Origin: Candidatus Hepatincola sp. Av
Lineage (GTDB): Bacteria > Pseudomonadota > Alphaproteobacteria > WRAU01 > Hepatincolaceae
Direction of reading: 5' to 3'
Length of the DNA stretch: 64,000 nt
NCBI GenBank assembly: GCA_023518375.1
Contig: CP068450.1
Span: 682,001 to 746,000 of the forward strand
Below, piece by piece: positions 37,730 to 46,158 of the stretch. How positions within the stretch are numbered: position 1 is the stretch's first letter; every line of letters starts with the position of its first letter. Under the pieces are notes generated by a model that saw nothing but the letters and a program-made list of their open reading frames with translations, had not been told where the DNA came from and made no database searches. The translations under genes were made by a program, and so were the position numbers.

Positions 37730-38141
37730 TTAAAAGGATTATTCTTTCTTTTGGTTGTAGAAAAGGCTAACACCTTTAGGGCAAATAAAACCTTTCAAAC
37801 AAATAAATCAAAGAACTTGAAAAGTGTAATACATAGCCTGTTAAATATCAACTAAAAAATTAAACACGAATAACTTAAAATTCATAACAATTCTTAAAAA
37901 ACAAGAATTGTTATGAATGCTTAATTTTTGGTCATGTTAAGATATAATCATCAATCTTCAGTAAATTAATCAAAGAATACTACTATCTTTTAACCAAGAA
38001 AACCAAGTAAGTAAAATAAGTATTTTATTTAAAATAATTTTTATATAAACACTAAATCATTGGTAAAAAATTTTAGGCAATTATATATTAACTAAAATAT
38101 AAAAAATATAGCCGTGTTAAGTATACAATCACCAAAAAACT
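37730..38141. other. Intergenic region with a perfect inverted repeat
   Basis: About 410 A+T-rich bases without a gene. A perfect 16-base inverted repeat (ATTCATAACAATTCTT, 37880-37895, with 37903-37918) encloses a 7-base loop AAAAAAC. Two related short sequences follow: GTCATGTTAAGATATAATCA at about 37931 and GCCGTGTTAAGTATACAATC at 38111. Nothing else is recognised. Confidence 0.5.
37880..37918. repeat. Perfect 16-bp inverted repeat (strong hairpin)
   Basis: Arms at 37880-37895 and 37903-37918 are exactly complementary, with loop AAAAAAC. As RNA it would be a stable hairpin on either strand. It is followed on the plus strand by a short T-rich stretch (TTAATTTTTGG), so it may be a terminator, but no plus-strand gene lies directly before it. 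It could instead be a remnant of a small mobile repeat. Confidence 0.6.
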
Positions 38142-38696
38142 TTACGCCCAAGAACCTTTAATAGGTTTTGCAAAATATGCTAATATGGCAATTAAACAAA
38201 TTTCTATGGATATTCCCCATAAAATATGCCCAATAATTTCACTCCACAATTCATAGCCATTTAGGTTCCAAAGCCAACCAACCTTGCCCGGATTATAAAC
38301 TGGATACCTCAAACCAAAAATAGGTATCATTAAACCGTGTGCAAAAACAGTAACTATTAATCCATATACTGCTCCATAAAGGGCTCTAATTTTAGGACAG
38401 TAAGCAGATACAAAAACATACAAAAAAGTAAAAACAACAGAGAATAACACATGATATATTGATACAGCACCAAGTATCGTTGAACCTTGATACACATAAT
38501 CTAACGAGTGCTGGTTGAAGCCAGTCCATCCTAGCCAAGCATTAATATGTGCACCTGGGGGAGATATTTCACCAGCAATTCTAGCTGGCATAATAACCTC
38601 TCCTCCCCATTTAACTAAGGCACTTATAAGCCCGCCGATAATAGTACCCCAAATAAGAATTTGTAGATTAGCTTTTTCTTTCCATATATTCCACAT
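38142..38696 (-). CDS. YagU-family (DUF1440) inner membrane protein, copy 1
   Basis: A 184-residue integral membrane protein with about four spans. The start (IIGGLISALVKWGGEVIMPAR) matches the E. coli YagU pattern of a span followed by VKWGxEVxxPxR; other shared parts are PKIRALYGAVYG, FAHGLMIPIFGL and IGHILWGISIEI. YagU has been linked to acid resistance in E. coli; the biochemical role is unknown. A ribosome binding site (CGGAGA) lies before the ATG. It is about 83% identical to the neighbour at 39051-39605 by eye count, and the flanks are also similar, so the pair arose by tandem duplication. Confidence 0.85.
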   Translation of the reverse strand: MWNIWKEKANLQILIWGTIIGGLISALVKWGGEVIMPARIAGEISPPGAHINAWLGWTGFNQHSLDYVYQGSTILGAVSIYHVLFSVVFTFLYVFVSAYCPKIRALYGAVYGLIVTVFAHGLMIPIFGLRYPVYNPGKVGWLWNLNGYELWSEIIGHILWGISIEICLIAILAYFAKPIKGSWA

Positions 38697-38890
38697 GATT
38701 TATTCTCCGTTATTTATTATTAAAGATTTTAACAATTAATCCTGTTACATTGTGTATAGTTTTAACAACTCTAAACAAAATGTTACCACATAACTAAATC
38801 AACATCAATAATTCTATATTGTAATTACATTTTATTTTGCCTTTGAAATTGTTGTAAACACAAAATAACAATTTGCTAGGCTTTAATGTA

Positions 38891-39036
38891 AATAATATTA
38901 ATCCTAGTTGTGGGCTTAGTTTTTAATACAGTTAGAATCTTAATAAATAATTGAAAGAAAACCTATGAAAAACCTATAATTAAAATTTGTTTTAGCATAT
39001 ATACTAAAGCTATCTGTAATTTTCTGCCTAACAATT
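38891..39036 (-). pseudogene. Decayed fragment of the RNase E/G-like gene
   Basis: This stretch between the two YagU genes closely resembles 40648-40780 in the RNase E/G-like gene. Shared pieces include AATAATATTAAT.CTAG, GAATAAATAATTGAAA, CCTATAATTAAAATT and CTATCTGTAA.TTTCTGCCTA. The corresponding protein segment is about residues 361-405 of that enzyme. Small insertions break the frame. It is a relic of a duplication covering this neighbourhood. Confidence 0.75.
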
Positions 39037-39050
39037 ATTGGTAAAAAACT

Positions 39051-39605
39051 TTACGCCCAAGAACCTTTAATAGGTTTGGCAAAATATGCCAATACGGCAA
39101 TTAAACAAATTTCTAAAGATACTCCCCATAAAATATGTCCTATAGTTTCCGCCCATAATTCATAGCCATTTAGATTCCAAAGCCAACCAACATGACCCGG
39201 ATTATAGATTGGATTTCTCAACCCAAAAATAGGTATCATTAAACCGTGTGCTAAAATAGTAATGATTATTCCATATACAGCTCCATAAAGGGCTCTAATT
39301 TTAGGATAGTAAGCAGATATAAAAACATAAAAAAAAGTACAGAAAACACAGAATAACACATGGTATATTGATACAGCACCAAGTATTGTTGTTCCTTGAT
39401 ACACATAATCTAACGAATGCTGGTTAATCCCAGCCCAACCTAGCCAAGAGTCAATATGTGCAGCCGGAGGAGATATTTCACCAGGAATTCTTGGTGGCAT
39501 AATAACTTCAGCTCCCCACTTAATGAAAGAACTTGTAAGCCCACCAATAATAGTACCCCAAATAAGAATTTGTAGATTAGCTTTTTCTTTCCATATATTC
39601 CACAT
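39051..39605 (-). CDS. YagU-family (DUF1440) inner membrane protein, copy 2
   Basis: Tandem paralogue of the preceding gene, also 184 residues, differing at about 31 positions. Differences cluster in the second and third spans (HVLFCVFCTFFYVFISAY against HVLFSVVFTFLYVFVSAY) and most are conservative, which suggests both copies are still under selection as proteins. The ribosome binding site and the first bases upstream (TTATTCTCCGTTATT on the plus strand) are the same in both copies, as is the sequence after the stop. Function as for copy 1. Confidence 0.85.
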   Translation of the reverse strand: MWNIWKEKANLQILIWGTIIGGLTSSFIKWGAEVIMPPRIPGEISPPAAHIDSWLGWAGINQHSLDYVYQGTTILGAVSIYHVLFCVFCTFFYVFISAYYPKIRALYGAVYGIIITILAHGLMIPIFGLRNPIYNPGHVGWLWNLNGYELWAETIGHILWGVSLEICLIAVLAYFAKPIKGSWA

Positions 39606-40038
39606 GATTTATTCTCCGTTATTTTTTTTATATTAAGGATTGTAATAATTAACCCTGTTACATCTTGCTACTGTTACATCTTGCTAATTATTTCCTTTAC
39701 AGGATACCACATAACTATATTAATATCAATATCAATACTTGATAACTCTATATTGTAATTTATTGTGTTTTTTCTTGTTAAATTGTGGTTCACATAAAAA
39801 GGCTAAAAATTTATAAAACATTTATAAAACACATAAACTAACTAACAAAAATTCTAAATAACTAATTATATACTATGATGTTCTTGCTATATTATGGTAT
39901 GGCTTAAGGGAGAGAAGTTGTTAATTTAGTTATAGTGTAGGAATTGAAGTATTACTAACTATGAATAACAGCAACATTAAAAACTGTATTAGTTATTAAT
40001 TATGATGCAATGAAAAAAAAGAGTTTTTAAATCCTTAA
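39606..40038. other. Intergenic region, duplicated yagU leader
   Basis: About 430 bases without a gene. The part next to the YagU gene (to about 39830) resembles the region upstream of the other copy, sharing CCTGTTACAT, ACCACATAACTA and TAACTCTATATTGTAATT-like stretches. CTGTTACATCTTGCTA-type sequence occurs twice in a row at 39653-39686. The rest is A+T-rich with no frame or RNA gene recognised. Confidence 0.5.
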
Positions 40039-40320
40039 CTACTCTTTAGAGTTCTCCTCTTCTTCCAATAGTTTAATTAGTTCATCTTTCTCCACATCGT
40101 CTAACTCATAGGCAGGCATACTATAAGAACCAGCAAACCAATTATACATATCTAATTCCGAACACCTTAAGGAACAAAAAGGAAAATACTTTTTATGTAA
40201 TACTTCTTTTCTACAAATTGGGCATTGGTTTAAAGTAGGCATAAGACACATCTGTTTTAATTTTGCTTCTTGCTTCACTTTATCTCCTATTTTTAATTTG
40301 TTACTTAGAATCTCTAACAT
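40039..40320 (-). CDS. yacG: YacG-type zinc protein (DNA gyrase inhibitor family)
   Basis: A small zinc-binding protein of the YacG family, shown in E. coli to inhibit DNA gyrase. The four zinc cysteines are in CPICRK and FCSLRC, followed by the typical W-x-x-x-Y pattern (YNWFAGSYSMP) and an acidic tail. The 93-residue frame includes about 30 residues before CPIC; a start at MCLMPTLNQCPIC (about 40251 or 40242) would match the usual length better. It follows the RNase E/G-like gene, as in many alphaproteobacteria. Confidence 0.88.
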   Translation of the reverse strand: MLEILSNKLKIGDKVKQEAKLKQMCLMPTLNQCPICRKEVLHKKYFPFCSLRCSELDMYNWFAGSYSMPAYELDDVEKDELIKLLEEEENSKE

Positions 40321-40511
40321 CAGGAAGCTAATTTTATAAACCTAACAGTCTTAGTCTTGGTGCTACCTGCTACCTTGTATAGTGTATATTCATTGTAGTT
40401 TATATAGGTTATGTAGCCCTTACAACTTCATTATCTGTAGTATCTTTTCCCTAAAGCAACCTTCTCATCATCTTTTAAAAGATAAAGATTACCTCCTATG
40501 AAAATACTTGG

Positions 40512-41861
40512 TTATCTTATTTGTAATATAGGTATTTTACTACTTTCATTTATTATAAACCCTACAGGTTTACTTAGCCAAGAATTTAAGTTAGTAATTT
40601 CTGTTGAGGCTAACTGCAAAATAGCCTGGTGCTGAGCTTTAGTACAAATAATATTAATACTAGCTGTTGGCTTAGTTCTTGCTACATTTATAATTTGAAT
40701 AAATAATTGAAAAACCCTATAATTAAAATTAGTTTTATTATATATACTAAGGCTATCTGTAACTTTCTGCCTAGCAATTTCCATAATACCTAAATTAGAA
40801 AAGCCTAATACTGTGGTTTTGTTATCATCAATTAAAAAATATTTTTGTAAGGATTTTAGTAAATTATGTTTATACTGCTTACCGGTAATTTTTAAAACAT
40901 CAACTAGAATTTGTCCACTAAGATTCTTTAACATAATGTTATAGGCAACACTCTCTAAAACACTTAAGTTAGCTTTATATAAGGCTTCTTCTTTTTTTGC
41001 AATTACATTATAACTACCTTTGTAGTTTACATCTATATAGTTAAAAGCCTCTGTTTCAAAATAATTTAATGATAATTCCTTATTTATTTGAAAAACAGGC
41101 TGTATGAGTTCTTGTAAATAGTTTAACAATACCTCTGGAGCGTATTTTGCATTATTCTCTTCTTTAACTTTAAGTTGAGTTGGTAAATAATCATGTTGTT
41201 GTAAGAAATTTTTACAAAAACTAACATCTTCAATCTCATCTAAAATTATAGTATTAGGTATTAATTTAGAATTATTACTTATTAATCTACTAAGAAAATG
41301 AGGTTGATAAGCTACTCCCAGCTTAGTACATTGCTGTAAACTTTGGTATAATTCCCTAAGTGCTTGCAAACTAGTTTTTAAATTAGGCAATAAATTATGC
41401 TTATAGCTACTTCTAATTACTATTCCTTCATTGTTTAATTTTAAAGTTGTAGTAATTTTAGTATAATCAGAAGATGGAATATTTTTAGCAAAAATTATAC
41501 CACTAGCTAAAGGTTTATAAACTAACAAAGGAGAAGCTATATTTAGGTCTTCAGTTACTACAGCATGTTTATTAGGTGTAGTTGGTTCTTTTACAACTTG
41601 TACTAGAATCTTTTGCCCCTCATGAAAAGTACTACTATTCTTAGTAATTTTTAAAAGAGCCTGCTGATTATTTCCTAAATCCAACAAAAAACAACCAAGT
41701 GATAACTGTTTTTTTATAATTTTAGCCAAGTATATACTTTGTAATTTAGGTTGCAAACTTTGCTTATCATTAAAGAAGATAGTTTGCAAAGTATTATTAT
41801 AAAAACGATATGCAACTTGAAAAAAACTTAATGATAATGTAATTATTTTAATATTATTCAT
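40512..41861 (-). CDS. Ribonuclease E/G family protein
   Basis: A 449-residue member of the RNase E/G family in the alphaproteobacterial maf-rne/rng-yacG context. The N-terminal part has an S1-like domain (IYLAKIIKKQL ... GQKILVQVVKEP). The catalytic region keeps two aspartates 44 residues apart: Asp277 in EAFNYIDVN and Asp321 in ILVDVLK. They match the metal-binding pair of RNase E (Asp303, Asp346). GIMEIARQKV also fits. The zinc-link cysteines and the C-terminal scaffold of RNase E are absent, and overall similarity is low. Its start overlaps maf by four bases. A fragment of this gene lies at 38891-39036. Confidence 0.82.
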   Translation of the reverse strand: MNNIKIITLSLSFFQVAYRFYNNTLQTIFFNDKQSLQPKLQSIYLAKIIKKQLSLGCFLLDLGNNQQALLKITKNSSTFHEGQKILVQVVKEPTTPNKHAVVTEDLNIASPLLVYKPLASGIIFAKNIPSSDYTKITTTLKLNNEGIVIRSSYKHNLLPNLKTSLQALRELYQSLQQCTKLGVAYQPHFLSRLISNNSKLIPNTIILDEIEDVSFCKNFLQQHDYLPTQLKVKEENNAKYAPEVLLNYLQELIQPVFQINKELSLNYFETEAFNYIDVNYKGSYNVIAKKEEALYKANLSVLESVAYNIMLKNLSGQILVDVLKITGKQYKHNLLKSLQKYFLIDDNKTTVLGFSNLGIMEIARQKVTDSLSIYNKTNFNYRVFQLFIQIINVARTKPTASINIICTKAQHQAILQLASTEITNLNSWLSKPVGFIINESSKIPILQIR

Positions 41862-42475
41862 GATGCTTCAAAAAAATCCATTGAACTTATATAACCATTC
41901 CCTACTAAGCTATGGTACACAGCCTGCGACGGTAAACCAATAACATTGGTAAGTGAACCATTAATACTTTTAATAAACACCTCAAAACAACCTTGAATTG
42001 AATATCCACCAGCATAACCTTGCCACTTATTAGAATCTATGTAATTTTGTAAATCAGTTTCACTTAAACGTTTTACCTTGACATCTGTTTTAATAACTTT
42101 AGTAATAATTTTTGCTTGGGTATTTTTATATTGAGGAATTTTTAAAGTAAAACCTGTTAATACTTTATGCTGGGCTCCACTTAGTTTTTTAATTATATGT
42201 AAAGCATCAGCCGAATTTTTAGGTTTACCAATAATTTGGAGTCCTTTAACAATAACAGTATCAGCCGCCAGAACAAAACAAGTATCAAAGCCTTTCACTG
42301 CCATAGCTTTAGCTAGGGCTATACGTTTTACAAACTCATAAGGACGTTCATTTTTTTTTGGAGTTTCATCAATATCAGGATTCACAACATAATTAGGGAT
42401 AATACCAATATTTTTTAGGATCTGTAACCGTTGAGGCGACGATGATGCTAGTACTAATTGTTTATTTTGCAACAA
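41858..42475 (-). CDS. maf: Maf-family nucleoside triphosphate pyrophosphatase
   Basis: Maf proteins hydrolyse non-standard or excess nucleoside triphosphates (house-cleaning). The 205-residue product begins LVLASSSPQRLQILKNIGI, then has the VNPDIDET region, VLAADTVIV and GKPKNSADA, and ends with the GYSIQG...F stretch and NVIGLP. It lies between infA and the RNase E/G-like gene and overlaps the latter by four bases (ATGA), so the two are probably translated together. Confidence 0.94.
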   Translation of the reverse strand: MLQNKQLVLASSSPQRLQILKNIGIIPNYVVNPDIDETPKKNERPYEFVKRIALAKAMAVKGFDTCFVLAADTVIVKGLQIIGKPKNSADALHIIKKLSGAQHKVLTGFTLKIPQYKNTQAKIITKVIKTDVKVKRLSETDLQNYIDSNKWQGYAGGYSIQGCFEVFIKSINGSLTNVIGLPSQAVYHSLVGNGYISSMDFFEAS

Positions 42476-42527
42476 AACTTACCTCAAAAGAATTAATTAT
42501 TAATTATACTAAAATGAAAGAATAAAA

Positions 42528-42815
42528 TTAGGCTTTAAACCTATATTCAAGGCGGGCATTTACTAAAGTATCTTTCTTTTTTAAATTTTCAATATCTGAA
42601 TTACTAATTCTAACTGTTACCTTATCAAACAAAATTATTCTAATTCTATTCTTCCTCATTTTGCCAGCTGTATGAGCCAACACCACAACTCCATTTTGAA
42701 GTTTTACTTTAAATTTAGTATTAGGTAAAATTTCAATTACCTCACCTGTTAAAGTAATACCTTTTTCATCTTGAGTTACCTCCAATCCATCTAACAGTAT
42801 GGTTTTTTTCTCCAT
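42528..42815 (-). CDS. infA: Translation initiation factor IF-1
   Basis: IF-1 binds the A site of the 30S subunit during initiation. The OB fold is clear: TGEVIEILPNTKFKVKLQNG, then AHTAGKMRKNRIRI and DKVTVRIS. At 95 residues it is longer than the usual 72, with about 16 extra residues before the fold and a longer end. The common C-terminal KGRI...R is replaced by NARLEYRF. It is followed by maf, the usual alphaproteobacterial order. Confidence 0.92.
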   Translation of the reverse strand: MEKKTILLDGLEVTQDEKGITLTGEVIEILPNTKFKVKLQNGVVVLAHTAGKMRKNRIRIILFDKVTVRISNSDIENLKKKDTLVNARLEYRFKA

Positions 42816-42834
42816 ATTTTTTCTTTATCCTCTT

Positions 42835-44097
42835 TTATTGATCTCTTGTTATTTTTGCCTTAAGCCCAGAAAGTTTACCAACTACATCGTTATAGCCTCT
42901 ATCTAAGTGGTGCAATTTAGTAACTACTGTTTCCCCTTCAGCTACTAAACCAGCAATAATTAAAGCAAAAGCGGCTCGTAGATCTGTAGCTTTCACATTG
43001 GCTGAAGTTAAGTGGCTTTTACCTTTAATTAATACACTATGGGAGTCTTGTATTATTATCTCTGCTCCCATTCTAGCTAATTCTGGCACATGGGTAAACC
43101 TATTTTCAAATATTTCTTCTTTTATAGTACTATCACCCTTAGCACATAACATGGTAGACATAAAAGGCGACTGTAAATCTGTAGGAAAAGCTGGAAATGG
43201 AGCCGTAACAATATTAACTGGCATAATTTCTTTAGGAGCCGTTACCTGTAAAGAAGTAGCATTTAACCACTTAAGTTTAGCACCTATTTTTTCTAAGATT
43301 GTTAGAAAATCACCAAAGATGTTTTGCTTTACATTTTCTAACACAATTTCCCCTTTAGTAGCAATAGCTGCCAAAGCATAACTACCAGCTTCAATGCGGT
43401 CGGGCATGATGGTATAATTAGTATTACCTAAGGACTCTACCCCTGTAATTTCAATAGTACTAGTACCCTGCCCCGTAATTTTAGCCCCACCTTTATTGAG
43501 GAAGTTAGCTAGATCTATAATTTCTGGCTCACAGGCGGCATTATGAATAACGGTTTTTCCCTTAGCTAATACTCCAGCCATCATTACATGTTCGGTAGCA
43601 CCAACTGATACCTTACTAAAATTAATTTCTGTGCCAAGTAAACCATTGCTAGCACTAGCAATAATATTACCATGTTCTATGGTAATTTTAGCTCCCATTT
43701 GTTGTAAAGCCTTAATATGTAAGTCTATAGGACGTTGCCCAATAGAGCAACCACCAGGAAGGGGTACAATTGCTTGTTTATATTTAGAAAGCAGAGGTCC
43801 TAAAATTAGCATAGAAGCTCGCATAGTACTTACTAAATCGTAACTCGCCTGAAATTTATTTATATTAGCACTATTAAATGTAAAAGTGTTAGGACTCACT
43901 GGAGTAATTTCTAAGTTTAACTCTTTTAAAATGGCTAAAGTAGTTGTTATATCTTCTAAGATAGGAATATTATTAATGGTAACTTTGTCATTAAATAAAA
44001 TAGTAGATATTAAAATAGGTAAGGCAGCATTTTTAGCACCTTGTATTTTTACAGTACCATGTAAGGGGTAACCCCCAATAATTTTAATTTTATCCAT
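42835..44097 (-). CDS. murA: UDP-N-acetylglucosamine 1-carboxyvinyltransferase MurA
   Basis: MurA transfers enolpyruvate to UDP-GlcNAc, the first committed step of peptidoglycan synthesis. The 420-residue protein shows the N-terminal VKIQGAKNAALPIL, the catalytic loop PGGCSIGQRPIDLH with Cys117 (the residue attacked by fosfomycin), and the late TDLRAAFALIIAGL and HLDRGYNDV. It lies just upstream of infA in the same direction. With the dcw genes it completes the cytoplasmic pathway. Confidence 0.97.
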   Translation of the reverse strand: MDKIKIIGGYPLHGTVKIQGAKNAALPILISTILFNDKVTINNIPILEDITTTLAILKELNLEITPVSPNTFTFNSANINKFQASYDLVSTMRASMLILGPLLSKYKQAIVPLPGGCSIGQRPIDLHIKALQQMGAKITIEHGNIIASASNGLLGTEINFSKVSVGATEHVMMAGVLAKGKTVIHNAACEPEIIDLANFLNKGGAKITGQGTSTIEITGVESLGNTNYTIMPDRIEAGSYALAAIATKGEIVLENVKQNIFGDFLTILEKIGAKLKWLNATSLQVTAPKEIMPVNIVTAPFPAFPTDLQSPFMSTMLCAKGDSTIKEEIFENRFTHVPELARMGAEIIIQDSHSVLIKGKSHLTSANVKATDLRAAFALIIAGLVAEGETVVTKLHHLDRGYNDVVGKLSGLKAKITRDQ

Positions 44098-44099
44098 AC

Positions 44100-44261
44100 T
44101 TAGTTTATGTTCTCTACTTTTTGCTTATTAGCTGTTAAGTGATTATCTTTATTAGTTTTTTGGTTTAATCTAGCAATTTGTTGTTTTTTTCTTTTTCTTA
44201 AATTTTCTCTTAAGGCGGCGGCTTTTTTAGTAAACTTACTATTTGCAGTATTATTTAACAT
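44100..44261 (-). CDS. Small basic protein upstream of murA
   Basis: A 53-codon frame from the ATG at 44261 to a TAA two bases before the murA start. The product is strongly basic, with a helical centre (KKAAALRENLRKRKKQQIARL). It resembles, from memory, short conserved alphaproteobacterial proteins with an AALRxNLxRRKxQ motif; this was not searched. The tight spacing to murA supports a real gene, but no strong ribosome binding site is seen. Confidence 0.5.
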   Translation of the reverse strand: MLNNTANSKFTKKAAALRENLRKRKKQQIARLNQKTNKDNHLTANKQKVENIN

Positions 44262-44430
44262 TTTATTTATAAGAAAATCTGTTTACTATAATAGTTTACT
44301 ATAATACAATAACAGGTTAGCATTAATTACTTAACCATGCCACTATTCATTGTAATTGACAAAAAAATATTTTGCAATTATTTGTTTATTTAATTAATAT
44401 TATGTTTAAATTTAAAAATACATACATTAT

Positions 44431-44505
44431 GCCATCGTAGCTCAGGGGCAGAGCACACCCTTGGTAAGGGTGGGGTCGCATGTTCGATTCATGCCGGTGG
44501 CACCA
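44431..44505 (+). tRNA. tRNA-Thr (GGT)
   Basis: A complete 75-base tRNA with encoded CCA. The acceptor stem GCCATCG pairs with CGGTGGC (with wobble), the D arm is GCTCAGGGGCAGAGC, the anticodon stem ACCCT/AGGGT encloses TTGGTAA (anticodon GGT), and the T loop is TTCGATT. It stands between the small basic frame and trmL. Confidence 0.96.
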
Positions 44506-44567
44506 CTATATGTAAAAAACTAGCATTGTATTATTAAAAATATTATTAAGTAGAATAAAAATAACTC

Positions 44568-44596
44568 TTGCTTTTAATAAGACAATATGGTATAAT
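44568..44596 (+). promoter_or_regulatory. Strong plus-strand promoter with extended -10, no obvious gene
   Basis: TTGCTT at 44568-44573 and TATAAT at 44591-44596 are exactly 17 bases apart, with TGG directly before the -10 (extended -10). It points into the 80-base gap before trmL, which is on the other strand; the next plus-strand gene is miaA at 45241. It could drive a small RNA, an antisense transcript over trmL, or a long miaA leader. Confidence 0.5.
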
Positions 44597-44682
44597 AGCA
44601 ACTTATCTTAGTTAGATAGTCTTTAAATTAAATTTCAACATCTGTTTTAAAAATTTGTACAAATTAAACATTAATTAATAAA

Positions 44683-45141
44683 TTATATAGCTTGGGTTTG
44701 CCTTAGGGCTTCCGCTATAATAATGCCGCAAGAAACGGCTAAATTTAAAGAACGCTTGCCAGCTAGCATTTTAATGGTAATGCTAGAGTCTGCAATATTA
44801 TGCACACATTCTGGAACTCCCATACTTTCTTTGCCAAATAATATAATATCATTATTTTGAAAATTAAAATTGGTATAGGAAGTGCTAGCTTTAGTAGTAG
44901 CTAAAATTAAACGGCTACTGGGGTAATTTTTGTAATAGGCTAAAAAGGCTTGGAAGTTATCATGTAGTTTATAATCCACACTATGTAGATAATCCATAGC
45001 GGCTCTCCTCATATGGCCTCCCCCAAAAATAAAGCCACAGGGTTCAATAATATCAACATGAACGCCTAAACAATCGGCTGTTCTTAAGATAGTCCCTGTA
45101 TTTTGTGGGATATCAGGTTCAAATAAAGCGATAGATACCAT
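44683..45141 (-). CDS. trmL: tRNA (cytidine(34)-2'-O)-methyltransferase TrmL
   Basis: A SPOUT-family methyltransferase that 2'-O-methylates the wobble base of certain leucine tRNAs. The 152-residue product is almost a bare SPOUT domain: VSIALFEPDIPQNTGTILRT at the start, IILFGKESMGVPE, and the C-terminal knot SITIKMLAGKRSLNLAVSCG. Length and motifs fit TrmL closely. It is divergent from miaA, another wobble-region tRNA modification gene. Confidence 0.93.
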   Translation of the reverse strand: MVSIALFEPDIPQNTGTILRTADCLGVHVDIIEPCGFIFGGGHMRRAAMDYLHSVDYKLHDNFQAFLAYYKNYPSSRLILATTKASTSYTNFNFQNNDIILFGKESMGVPECVHNIADSSITIKMLAGKRSLNLAVSCGIIIAEALRQTQAI

Positions 45142-45240
45142 TTTTTATAGATAAGTTGTGTTAAAGCTTTCAATTAGTAAGAAAGTATGCTACTTAGTTA
45201 CTTTACAAGAAAACAATAAAGTAAAAATTGTAGTAACGCA

Positions 45241-46158
45241 ATGACAAACATTAGCTTAGCAACAGATGTTGTAATTATTTCAGGGGCTACCGCTTCAGGG
45301 AAGTCTAGTTTTGCAATCTCTTTAGCCAAAAAAGTTAAGAAGGCAGTTATAATTAATGCCGATAGTGCACAGGTATATACTAATGCTCCTATTTTAGCAA
45401 ATATACCAACAGAAGCCGAGCGACAAGGGGTTTCCCATAAACTATTTGCTTTACAACCAATTACTGAATATTTTTCGGTAATGATGTGGTTACAACTAGT
45501 TAAACAAGAAATAAGTCAAGCTCAGGCAAAGGGTATGTTACCTATTGTAGTAGGTGGTAGTGCCATGTACTTGTTAAGTTTATTAGAGGGGATATCACCT
45601 ATCCCTTCTAATATATTATATAGAACTAAATCTGAAAACCTTTATGAAAAAAAAGGTCATCTAGAATTTGTCAACCTTGTTAGCAAGGTAGACCCTATTT
45701 TCGTGGAAAAATTCCAAGATAAGCAAAGGCTTATTCGTGCTTATGAAATATATTTATATTCGGGGCAACCTTTTTCTTTTTGGCAAAACCAAGCTAAAGA
45801 AAAAGTAGTAAACAAAAATTTTGTGCATTTACATATTCACAAAACTAAGGAAGAAATATATGAAAATATCAATGCTCGTTTTGAAACTATGTTAAAACAA
45901 GGGGCAGAAAATGAAGTGAGAACGGTTTTACAAACTACAACCAACCCTCTTCATTTAAAGAAAATTCTTGGCTTGTTTGATTTAGCAAGGTATATTACAG
46001 GGGAAATAACTTTGGCAGAAGCTGTAATAATTTGCAAACAAAAAAGCCGAAACTATGCAAAAAGGCAACTTACTTTTTTTAAAAATAAAATGCCTAATAA
46101 AAAAATTATAGAAATTGAAAATAATATTTCCAATATTGCATTAAACATATTACAATAA
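45241..46158 (+). CDS. miaA: tRNA dimethylallyltransferase MiaA
   Basis: MiaA isopentenylates A37 next to the anticodon of tRNAs that read U-starting codons. The 305-residue product has the P-loop ISGATASGKSSFA, the INADSAQVY motif (usually DSxQVY), IVVGGSAMYL (usually VGGTGLYL) and the C-terminal ICKQKSRNYAKRQLTFFKN. Length fits. It starts 100 bases from trmL on the other strand and is followed by the mre operon in the same direction. Confidence 0.95.
   Translation: MTNISLATDVVIISGATASGKSSFAISLAKKVKKAVIINADSAQVYTNAPILANIPTEAERQGVSHKLFALQPITEYFSVMMWLQLVKQEISQAQAKGMLPIVVGGSAMYLLSLLEGISPIPSNILYRTKSENLYEKKGHLEFVNLVSKVDPIFVEKFQDKQRLIRAYEIYLYSGQPFSFWQNQAKEKVVNKNFVHLHIHKTKEEIYENINARFETMLKQGAENEVRTVLQTTTNPLHLKKILGLFDLARYITGEITLAEAVIICKQKSRNYAKRQLTFFKNKMPNKKIIEIENNISNIALNILQ

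Noticed and set aside
37625-37855. 76-codon plus-strand frame
   Set aside because: It runs across the antisense strand of tRNA-Phe and contains its translated T-loop sequence.
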